DNA of 7,338 bases from an uncultured Clostridia bacterium (GTDB lineage: Bacteria; Bacillota; Clostridia; Christensenellales; Borkfalkiaceae): assembly GCA_934273135.1 (NCBI GenBank), contig CAKQSU010000050.1:1-7338 (forward strand). The letters run 5' to 3'. The notes beneath the pieces are model-generated. The model did no database searches, was not told where the DNA came from, and saw only the letters and a program-made list of their open reading frames with translations. Positions 1-5,202 of the stretch are shown one piece after another (within the stretch, counting starts at the first letter, position 1; every line of letters begins with the position of its first letter). Position numbers and translations under genes: made by a program.

Positions 1-384
1 GGTATAACTCGTGTTGCTTTCCGCAACCGCTTTTCCGCTCGTTACGGCGTAGCGCGTGTCGGCTTTCGTTTCCGCTTGCACTGCGGCGTATTCGTCGAAT
101 TTTGCGGGAGCGACCTTTTTGCCGTCCGGCACCTTAATATCCGTCTTTTTGCCGTCTATAACGTAATATCCGCCCGAAACGTCAATCGGCGTTTCGCCGT
201 CTTTAACTTCGATTTTGCCTTTTTTGTCGACTTTCCCGTCCGAATAAGTTATCGTCCATTCGCGCGCGGAATCGCTCTCCACGCCCGTCACCTTTGCCCC
301 TTGCGGAAGCTTAGCGCAGCCAAAGAAGCTTGTGAGCGCGCTTAGGGCAACAGCCGCTGCCGTTACCTTAAAAAATTTTTTCAT
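1..384 (-). CDS. Putative lipoprotein of unknown function (3' end outside window)
   Basis: The frame is open from the ATG at 384 to the window edge (128 codons), so the C-terminus is missing. The product starts MKKFFKVTAAAVALSALTSF followed by FGCAK. This is a short basic n-region, a hydrophobic stretch and a Cys at residue 23 in a lipobox-like FFGC, so it is predicted to be exported and lipid-anchored. Phe at -3 is less usual than Leu. The visible mature part is hydrophilic and rich in Lys, Asp and Gly, with a Trp-Thr-Ile-Thr-Tyr-Ser-Asp-Gly stretch and a later Gly-Gly-Tyr-Tyr-Val-Ile-Asp-Gly stretch that suggest short beta strands. I recognise no family. A GGAAGG ribosome site (391-396) lies 6 bases before the ATG. 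The gene follows the phosphatase lipoprotein gene by 41 bases on the same strand and is probably co-transcribed with it. Confidence 0.75.
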   Translation of the reverse strand, partial: MKKFFKVTAAAVALSALTSFFGCAKLPQGAKVTGVESDSAREWTITYSDGKVDKKGKIEVKDGETPIDVSGGYYVIDGKKTDIKVPDGKKVAPAKFDEYAAVQAETKADTRYAVTSGKAVAESNTSYT

Positions 385-412
385 GTTTTACCTTCCTTTT
401 TGTCAAAAATAT

Positions 413-424
413 CGCGTTAACGCG
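413..424. repeat. Perfect 12-base palindrome CGCGTTAACGCG between two lipoprotein genes
   Basis: CGCG-TTAA-CGCG lies just after the phosphatase stop codon. On the minus strand it is followed by ATATTTTTG, so it could form a 4-base-pair hairpin with a 4-base loop followed by a weak T-rich stretch. It may cause partial termination or mRNA processing between the two genes, or act as a protein-binding site. The stem is too short for a confident terminator call. Confidence 0.3.
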
Positions 425-425
425 C

Positions 426-1664
426 TTATAGCCCGGCTTCTCCTAAAAGTATGGAGCGGACTTTTTCTATCGTTTCTTTTGTTACTCCGCACTTTTCCGT
501 CAGGCAATTTTCGGCTTTTTCCTTTATCGTATCGCCCGCGCAAGCCTTTATGTAATTGCCAAAGTCGTCGTTCATTTCCTTTACGGAAGTTCTTTCGTCA
601 TTTTTTGTCACGGGCGTGCGAAGAGCAATCGTGCCGAAGTTCGAAAACATATAATCACGGTACAAATCGGCTTCTTCGACCCCGCAAATTGCGCCGAGCA
701 AGAAAGCAATCATACCCGTTCTGTTCGTGCCGATGTTGCAGTGAAAGTATACGGGGTAATTGTCTTTTTGCGCTAAGATATCGAAAACTTTTTTGATTTC
801 CGTAATATTGCTTTCCAAAAGCGCGCCGCTGCCGTTTAAGTACACGGGTTCGATATTGACGAGGTTTTCGCCCAAAACCTTATTGACCGCCGAGCCTATT
901 ATTTTGGCTTGGTCCTCCGTCTGGACAACGCCGCCGACCTTTTTCCCGCCGCCGGGATTGCCGTTGCCGTTGGTGTTGCGCAAATCTATTTCGGTTTTTA
1001 TGCCGAGAACTTTTGCAAAAACCTTTGCGCCCGCCGCAGTAATTTCCGGCTCCATAACGCAATATTCGTCCCTAACGTCGTTTTCCGCGCTGAATCCTTT
1101 GGAATAACTGTTGTTGAGCCGCCCGCCGCGGTAGATAAGCCCTTGCTTAATCTTGTTGGAGGCGGAGTATCCGCCGAGGTCGCGCACGTTCGTAACGCCC
1201 TCTATAAAGAGGTTCCTCGGTCCGTCGGCTTTTATAAAGAAGCTTCCCGTTTCGCTCGTAACGCCGTTCTGAGCGGCTTCTTTCACGCGCCAATAATAGT
1301 CGACGCCCGTTAAAAGATTGTAAAGTTCAAGCTTTTCTTCCGATACGGGATACATCACGGCGTTTGAAAAATCAGGGGTTGACGACAGCTCGACCGAGTA
1401 ATACTCACACTCTCTCGCGTTCTTCCACGTAAGCGTTACGGGGAGCGGACGGGAATATTCGTGTTTGCCGTCAATCGCCTCGTCCATTTCGGCGGGGTCT
1501 TCGCCGTTTAGATACGCAAGTTGCGCTTCGGTGTGAATTTCTATTCCGCCGTCGAACTTTGCAAGCGTTATGCCCGTCTTTTCCGTTTTTCCGCAAGCGG
1601 AAAGGGCGAAAGCAAGCGCGACTACAAGCGAAAACGCCGCAACGCGCTTAAAAATACTTTTCAT
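426..1664 (-). CDS. Secreted lipoprotein tyrosine/dual-specificity phosphatase with FN3-like N-terminal region
   Basis: The 412-residue product starts at 1664. The open frame extends upstream to 1805, but only the 1664 ATG is followed by a signal peptide (basic start, hydrophobic 8-21, lipobox LSAC with Cys24), and it has a GGAAGG site 10 bases upstream. Residues about 71-146 resemble a fibronectin type III fold (TLTW, YYSVELS, YYWRVKEA). Residues about 150-345 match the PtpB/LipA-like phosphatase family (Y_phosphatase3): NVRDLGGY at 159-166, GLIYRGGRL at 175-183, EIDLRN at 225-230, and the CX5R P-loop HCNIGTNRTG at 308-317, with nucleophile Cys309 and Arg315. The P-loop has Thr and Asn where many relatives have Lys and Asp (GKDRTG). 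A Gly/Asn-rich insert (230-245) follows DLR. The enzyme should dephosphorylate phosphotyrosine, phosphoserine/threonine or phosphoinositides outside the membrane; its substrate cannot be read from the sequence. Confidence 0.88.
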   Translation of the reverse strand: MKSIFKRVAAFSLVVALAFALSACGKTEKTGITLAKFDGGIEIHTEAQLAYLNGEDPAEMDEAIDGKHEYSRPLPVTLTWKNARECEYYSVELSSTPDFSNAVMYPVSEEKLELYNLLTGVDYYWRVKEAAQNGVTSETGSFFIKADGPRNLFIEGVTNVRDLGGYSASNKIKQGLIYRGGRLNNSYSKGFSAENDVRDEYCVMEPEITAAGAKVFAKVLGIKTEIDLRNTNGNGNPGGGKKVGGVVQTEDQAKIIGSAVNKVLGENLVNIEPVYLNGSGALLESNITEIKKVFDILAQKDNYPVYFHCNIGTNRTGMIAFLLGAICGVEEADLYRDYMFSNFGTIALRTPVTKNDERTSVKEMNDDFGNYIKACAGDTIKEKAENCLTEKCGVTKETIEKVRSILLGEAGL

Positions 1665-1698
1665 TCGATAAATACCTTCCTTTTTATCTTTCCTTATT

Positions 1699-1727
1699 AT
1701 TTTAATTCTTTTTTTTCTTTTTGTCCA
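1699..1727 (-). promoter_or_regulatory. Candidate sigma-A promoter for the phosphatase lipoprotein gene
   Basis: On the minus strand, TGGACA (1727-1722) and TAAAAT (1704-1699) are separated by exactly 17 bases, mostly A. Each hexamer matches the consensus at five of six positions. Transcription would start near 1692, giving a leader of about 28 bases that carries the GGAAGG site. The region is very AT-rich, so chance matches are a concern. Confidence 0.45.
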
Positions 1728-1800
1728 TTGCAAAAATAATACAACTACATTGCATTTTTTATTCCGTTTTACTTTTTTAAGCTTATACCGAATTATTTTC

Positions 1801-1836
1801 GGCAAAAGAAAAGACGGCTTATAAAAAACCGCCTTT
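1801..1836 (-). terminator. Intrinsic terminator after the zinc-ribbon membrane protein gene
   Basis: Read on the minus strand, the arms AAAGGCGG (1836-1829) and CCGTCTTT (1817-1810) form an 8-base-pair stem with one G-T pair and an 11-base loop. The stem is followed by TTTTCTTTT, counting the last stem bases. It starts 22 bases after the stop codon of the gene at 1858-2340 and separates that gene from the phosphatase gene downstream. Confidence 0.7.
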
Positions 1837-1857
1837 AAATTACGATGTGAAAATATT

Positions 1858-2340
1858 TTATTCGTCCTTATGGTAAACGAAACCGCAGTATTCGCACGTC
1901 AAAACGCCGTTCTTTTTTTCAAGCGGCGCACCGCAGTTGGGGCATTTTCTTTGTGCCACTTGCTCGCGGCGTTCGTTCACCGTCAGGTTTTTGCCGTCAA
2001 ACAAATACCCTGCTATATATCGCTTATCGATACATTTTCTTATACTACTCACTACGTTTTGTTCGGTGTCGCTAACTTGCATGGCAATTGATTTTACGTC
2101 GTAAAGCTTGTCGGAATACACCGCCCTCACGACTTTTGAAAGGGTAATCTTGTCACCGTAGTTTATCCACACTATCGGGATAGCGTAAAAGCCCGCGCCG
2201 AGATAAACTATGCAAACGATCATAAGCCATTGAATTTTGCCTATCGAAAGTATCAGCCCGACAATCGCCGCGGCGTACAAAACCGACATAAGCGTTGCAA
2301 CGATAAGCATCACAGTAAGTTGATTTTTTATTCTTTTCAT
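1858..2340 (-). CDS. Small membrane protein with C-terminal zinc ribbon
   Basis: The 160-residue product has two predicted membrane helices, at about 8-31 and 36-58. A soluble region follows (about 65-118) with a helical pattern (YSDKLYDVKSIAMQVS, then VVSSIRKCIDKRYIAGYLFD) that resembles a small winged-helix unit. The C-terminus is a zinc ribbon with CPNC at 133-136 and CEYC at 149-152, so all four metal ligands are present. The short N-terminal segment and the ribbon probably both face the cytoplasm. I recognise no named family; proteins of this layout are usually annotated as hypothetical. The gene has its own strong promoter and a terminator, so it appears to be an independent unit, although read-through from the glycosyltransferase gene 69 bases upstream is possible because I see no terminator between them. 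The ATG at 2340 has only a weak ribosome site. Confidence 0.8.
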   Translation of the reverse strand: MKRIKNQLTVMLIVATLMSVLYAAAIVGLILSIGKIQWLMIVCIVYLGAGFYAIPIVWINYGDKITLSKVVRAVYSDKLYDVKSIAMQVSDTEQNVVSSIRKCIDKRYIAGYLFDGKNLTVNERREQVAQRKCPNCGAPLEKKNGVLTCEYCGFVYHKDE

Positions 2341-2370
2341 TTTTATACCGTTTTCGTTTGATTTTACATA

Positions 2371-2399
2371 AGTATATCACGGACGACGGTAAAAATCAA
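2371..2399 (-). promoter_or_regulatory. Near-consensus sigma-A promoter with extended -10 for the zinc-ribbon gene
   Basis: On the minus strand, TTGATT (2399-2394) and TATACT (2376-2371) are spaced by 17 bases, and the -10 is preceded by TGA, an extended -10 (TGnTATACT). Transcription should start near 2364, about 24 bases before the ATG at 2340. This is the best vegetative promoter in the window. Confidence 0.75.
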
Positions 2400-2409
2400 G
2401 CGTTATATT

Positions 2410-3465
2410 TTAAAATTTTTCTGAGCGCGAAAAAAATTCTTCGTTGAATTTTACTTCCCTTTCGTTAGGGAATTTTTCTACGAGCTTTTTGTGGTATTCA
2501 AGCGATTTTTCCTTTTCTCCCGATTCAAAGTACAGCGAGCAAAGCTCTAAAGCGGGGTAGTAAAACGAGTATTTTTTGTCCGAAAATCCAAAATCTTCTT
2601 CCTTAGCGAAAAAGCACGCTTTAAGGAAAAACTCCGCGCTTTTTATCTTCGCTCTTCGCGCCGAAAACCCTATAAAAAACAAGTATTCGGGCGTAGGGTC
2701 AAGCGTAGAAAGCCCTTCTATAAGTCGATTAAACGCCTTTTTGTATTCGCCGAGCGCGATTAAGGCGCGCGCAAAAATTATCTTTGCCGCAACCCTTTCC
2801 CATTCGGAAGAAATGAGCGGATACCCGATTTTTAAGACCTTTAAGCACTTTTTATAATAGCCGTTAAAGTAAAGTTCGCGCGAGTAATAAAAGTAGTCCC
2901 GCCCGCAAAACCTTACGCCGCGCCTTAAAGCTTTTCTGTATAATTCGAGGTTTCTTTTTCCGCTCGGCTTGTCGACGGACTTTCTGTGTTCGACCGTTAT
3001 TTTTACATTTTCGACCTTGCCAATAAGCGACACGGCTTCATGCACGAACCCGCAAAAATAAAGTCCCCTTTTAATCATTCTTTCGCGAAAAAACGCGAAC
3101 GTCGGCTCGTCGTTTTCGTTAAAGCCCATAGCGTAGGAGAACATGTAAATATCCTTGTCGGCACTCTCCTTGAGCTTTTTTATTTTCTCCGCCTCTTCAC
3201 TTTTTACAACGTCGTCCGCGTCGAGCCACATTACGTAATCGCCCGTTGCCGCTTCGAAAGCAAAATTCCTTGCGGCGGAAAAATCGTCACGCCAGGAAAA
3301 ATAGAAAACGTTCGGCGTAAACGAAAGCGCGACGTTGACCGTTTTGTCTGTTGACCCCGTGTCGACGACGATTATTTCGTCGGCATAAATTTTCGCGGTT
3401 TTCAGCGCGCGGGCTAAAACCGCCTCCTCGTTTTTGACAATCATGCATAAAGACAAAGTTTTCAT
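2410..3465 (-). CDS. Family 2 glycosyltransferase with TPR-like C-terminal half
   Basis: The 351-residue product opens with a GT-A fold typical of GT2: LSLCMIVKNEE at 4-14, VVDTGSTDKT at 33-42, DDFSAARNFA at 60-69, and WLDADD at 80-85, whose DAD (82-84) should bind the metal and nucleotide sugar. FVHEAV at 140-145 matches the acceptor-side motif of WaaE/SunS-like enzymes. From about residue 170 the protein is helical with TPR-like pairs (for example 223-250 and 301-332), an arrangement found in enzymes that glycosylate proteins. It has no signal peptide or membrane helix, so it is cytoplasmic. An in-frame TAA lies 9 bases upstream of the ATG, so the start is fixed, yet there is no ribosome site. 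The gene diverges from the Thr-rich collagen gene, which makes that protein its likely acceptor; cell-wall or other glycans remain possible. Confidence 0.87.
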   Translation of the reverse strand: MKTLSLCMIVKNEEAVLARALKTAKIYADEIIVVDTGSTDKTVNVALSFTPNVFYFSWRDDFSAARNFAFEAATGDYVMWLDADDVVKSEEAEKIKKLKESADKDIYMFSYAMGFNENDEPTFAFFRERMIKRGLYFCGFVHEAVSLIGKVENVKITVEHRKSVDKPSGKRNLELYRKALRRGVRFCGRDYFYYSRELYFNGYYKKCLKVLKIGYPLISSEWERVAAKIIFARALIALGEYKKAFNRLIEGLSTLDPTPEYLFFIGFSARRAKIKSAEFFLKACFFAKEEDFGFSDKKYSFYYPALELCSLYFESGEKEKSLEYHKKLVEKFPNEREVKFNEEFFSRSEKF

Positions 3466-3469
3466 ACTG

Positions 3470-3478
3470 TATTATATG
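3470..3478 (-). promoter_or_regulatory. Candidate -10 element abutting the glycosyltransferase start codon
   Basis: The minus strand reads CATATAATA, which contains a perfect TATAAT (3476-3471) five bases before the ATG at 3465. The same bases fit the sporulation sigma-K -10 pattern CATAnnnTA and nearly fit the sigma-E pattern. No good -35 of any of these classes is visible at the right spacing. If used, transcription would begin at or next to the ATG, giving a leaderless mRNA. Confidence 0.35.
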
Positions 3479-3541
3479 CGTTATACGTACGAAAATTTTA
3501 TACCCGTAACGCAAAGCGGAAAATCAACGTATCATGTATAG

Positions 3542-3555
3542 ACGGTTTATACCGT
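3542..3555. repeat. Short inverted repeat ACGGT-N4-ACCGT upstream of the collagen gene
   Basis: The 5-base arms at 3542-3546 and 3551-3555 are perfect inverted copies around TTAT. The site lies in the 140-base divergent region, where I see no convincing plus-strand promoter. It could be an operator or a small leader hairpin, and it is short enough to be chance. Confidence 0.25.
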
Positions 3556-3563
3556 TAATTTTT

Positions 3564-3588
3564 GCCGTCGAAATTATTTGGCGACGGC
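3564..3588 (+). promoter_or_regulatory. Leader hairpin just upstream of the collagen gene ribosome site
   Basis: GCCGTCG (3564-3570) and CGACGGC (3582-3588) are perfect 7-base inverted copies around an 11-base AT-rich loop. The stem ends five bases before the AAGGAG site. No T-run follows, so it is not a terminator. In the mRNA it could stabilise the 5' end, insulate the ribosome site or bind a regulator. Confidence 0.5.
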
Positions 3589-3593
3589 TTTAC

Positions 3594-3599
3594 AAGGAG
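3594..3599 (+). promoter_or_regulatory. Strong ribosome binding site setting the collagen gene start
   Basis: AAGGAG lies six bases before the ATG at 3606. It decides between this start and the upstream in-frame ATG at 3534. The upstream start would add 24 residues encoded across the leader hairpin and has no ribosome site. Confidence 0.85.
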
Positions 3600-3605
3600 A
3601 TAATT

Positions 3606-5159
3606 ATGTGTTGCAGAAACAATAACGGATTTTTCCCGTCGCCTTGCTGCGTAAAAAGTTGCGACTTGACGGAAATTCGCTTTATACGCGGCGCAACCGG
3701 TCCTACGGGTCCGCGCGGCTACACGGGCGTCGGCGTAACGGGTCCTACGGGCGCAACGGGTGCTACGGGAGCAACCGGTCCCACCGGTCCGACTTTGATA
3801 GTTGCCGGTCCTACGGGACCTACCGGCGCGACGGGTGCTACGGGTCCCGCTGGTTTGAACGGCGCAAACGGCGCAATCGGTCCTACGGGTGCAACGGGAG
3901 CTACGGGTCCGACGGGTCCGACGGGTGCAGACGGTGCAGCCGGCGCAATCGGTCCCACAGGTCCCACGGGAGCTACGGGTCCGACGGGTCCCGCTGGTTT
4001 AAACGGCGCAAACGGTGCAGTCGGTCCTACGGGTGCAACGGGCGCAACGGGTGCAACGGGAGCAACGGGTGCAGACGGCGCGGTCGGGGCAGCCGGCGCA
4101 ATCGGTCCTACGGGCGCAACGGGAGCTACAGGTCCCACGGGTGCAGACGGTGCAGTCGGAGCAGCCGGCGCAATCGGTCCCACCGGTCCGACAGGCGCAA
4201 CGGGTGCTACGGGTCCGACGGGTGCAACGGGACCCGCTGGTTTGAACGGCGCAAACGGCGCAGTCGGTCCTACAGGTCCTACAGGAGCAACGGGTGCTAC
4301 GGGTCCGACGGGTCCCGCGGGTGCAGATGGTGCGGTCGGAGCAGCCGGCGCAATCGGTCCCACGGGCGCAACGGGTGCTACGGGTCCGACGGGGTCCGCG
4401 GGCGCAGACGGCGCAGCCGGCGCAATCGGTCCTACCGGTCCTACGGGCGCAACGGGTCCGACGGGTCCCGCGGGTGCAGACGGTGCGGTCGGAGCAGCCG
4501 GCGCAGTCGGTCCTACAGGTGCAACGGGTCCTACCGGTCCGACAGGTCCCACGGGTGCAGACGGTGCAGTCGGAGCAGCCGGCGCAATCGGTCCTACCGG
4601 TCCTACGGGTCCGACGGGTCCTACGGGTCCGACGGGTCCGACGGGTCCGACGGGACCGAGCGGAGTTACAAGAGCGGCGACCCTCGCCACGCTAAACGAC
4701 AATTCCGCCGCCATTCCGACCGAAGGTTACGCGGTTAATTCTTCCGAGAGGGTTCCCCTTACGGAAAAAACGAACGATGACGAAAACATTATCACTTTGG
4801 CGGGGAACGGCTTTAATATTTCGGAAGTCGGAAAATATCTCGTAACCTTCACGGTGAACGGATACGTCAATCAGACGGGAGCCGCGTTCTCGCCGCAAAC
4901 GGACTTTTTGGCAATCGCGCTTGTCAACGACACGACTTCGACCCCGCTCTTCGGAAACACCGCCTGGACGCAGAACAACGTGCCTGCCACGCTTACGGCA
5001 ACGGGCGTTATAACGGTAACTTCCGCAAGCGACGTTTACGCGCTTAAAAACCTGACGAACAAAACGGCGTATATCGTCGCCGCGCCTCTTTCCGCCACGA
5101 CTTCCCAAGTCGCCGCGCTAAGCCCCGCCGTCACGGTGAGCATAACCCCTTTAAACTGA
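3606..5159 (+). CDS. BclA-like collagen-like surface glycoprotein
   Basis: The 517-residue product has three parts. Residues 1-28 are a short head with five cysteines (2, 3, 14, 15, 19) and no Sec signal peptide. Residues 29-355 are Gly-X-Y repeats, about 107 triplets, mostly GPT and GAT. They are interrupted only near the start, by a two-residue GV at 41-42 and by LIVA at 64-67; the last 96 triplets are unbroken. Residues 356-517 form a Cys-free, beta-rich domain ([20 protein letters not shown]) of the BclA/C1q-like type that trimerises collagen stalks. No signal peptide, collagen stalk and globular head is the layout of BclA proteins, which form the hair-like nap on the exosporium of Bacillus and Clostridium spores. 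A spore location is inferred; some related proteins coat vegetative cells. The start has a strong ribosome site, the gene ends at a clean terminator, and a glycosyltransferase gene diverges upstream. Confidence 0.88.
   Translation: MCCRNNNGFFPSPCCVKSCDLTEIRFIRGATGPTGPRGYTGVGVTGPTGATGATGATGPTGPTLIVAGPTGPTGATGATGPAGLNGANGAIGPTGATGATGPTGPTGADGAAGAIGPTGPTGATGPTGPAGLNGANGAVGPTGATGATGATGATGADGAVGAAGAIGPTGATGATGPTGADGAVGAAGAIGPTGPTGATGATGPTGATGPAGLNGANGAVGPTGPTGATGATGPTGPAGADGAVGAAGAIGPTGATGATGPTGSAGADGAAGAIGPTGPTGATGPTGPAGADGAVGAAGAVGPTGATGPTGPTGPTGADGAVGAAGAIGPTGPTGPTGPTGPTGPTGPTGPSGVTRAATLATLNDNSAAIPTEGYAVNSSERVPLTEKTNDDENIITLAGNGFNISEVGKYLVTFTVNGYVNQTGAAFSPQTDFLAIALVNDTTSTPLFGNTAWTQNNVPATLTATGVITVTSASDVYALKNLTNKTAYIVAAPLSATTSQVAALSPAVTVSITPLN
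3690..4670 (+). repeat. Collagen-encoding 9-base repeat tract with a higher-order module
   Basis: About 109 units of 9 bases encode Gly-X-Y, with mixed synonymous codons (GGT CCT ACG, GGT CCG ACG, GGT CCC ACG, GGT GCA ACG). A larger module of 8-10 triplets repeats about ten times: a threonine-free block ([21 protein letters not shown] or GAD-GAA-GAI, often led by GPA) followed by 4-7 GPT/GAT triplets. The GPA-GLN-GAN form occurs three times, starting at 3843, 3987 and 4230. Slippage in 9-base steps would change stalk length without breaking the frame. Confidence 0.9.
4128..4180 (+). repeat. Exact 53-base direct repeat within the collagen tract (second copy 4542-4594)
   Basis: The two copies are identical over 53 bases and lie 414 bases apart, which is 46 whole triplets. 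Flanking and intervening repeats differ at many synonymous positions, so this identity suggests a recent duplication or gene conversion and not selection on the protein alone. Confidence 0.75.
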
Positions 5160-5170
5160 TTTCTTTTTCG

Positions 5171-5202
5171 GAAGCCGCCCAAAAAGCGGCTTCTTTTCTT
5201 TT
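5171..5202 (+). terminator. Intrinsic terminator of the collagen-like protein gene
   Basis: GAAGCCGC (5171-5178) and GCGGCTTC (5186-5193) form a perfect 8-base-pair stem with a 7-base loop, followed by TTTTCTTTT (5194-5202). It starts 12 bases after the stop codon. The T-tract reaches the stop codon of the convergent dapL gene. On the minus strand the same hairpin is followed by CGAAAAAG, so it would be a poor terminator for dapL. Confidence 0.9.

Noticed and set aside
1665..1805. N-terminal extension of the phosphatase from an ATG at 1805
   Set aside because: It would place 47 basic residues before a clear lipoprotein signal peptide and would be translated from across the likely promoter and the poly-A region.
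2394..2409. Terminator for the glycosyltransferase gene
   Set aside because: No stem with a T-run is present between its stop codon and the next promoter, so I leave its 3' end undefined.
3500..3560. Vegetative promoter for the collagen gene (TATACC, TATCAT and TATAGA boxes)
   Set aside because: None has an acceptable -35 at 16-18 bases; the best has three matching positions.
3534..3605. Upstream in-frame ATG adding 24 residues to the collagen protein
   Set aside because: It has no ribosome site and the added stretch runs through the leader hairpin, whereas the ATG at 3606 has AAGGAG at ideal spacing.
3690..4670. Possible CRISPR or tandem-repeat array
   Set aside because: The repeat unit is 9 bases, in frame and translated as Gly-X-Y. 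There are no spacers of unique sequence.
3719..4714. Long minus-strand open frame (331 codons) antisense to the collagen gene, rich in Gly-Pro-Val and Ala-Pro
   Set aside because: It is the mechanical reverse complement of 9-base GGN-CCN-ACN repeats, which contain no stops in that frame. There is no ribosome site or recognisable fold.
3644..4738. Overlapping plus-strand open frame rich in Ser, Arg, Gly and Tyr
   Set aside because: A frame-shifted reading of the collagen repeat with no ribosome site. The in-phase frame has the strong start, the globular head and the terminator.
4692..5108. Minus-strand open frame of 138 codons opposite the collagen head domain
   Set aside because: Arg-rich shadow with no ribosome site, lying opposite a well-supported domain.
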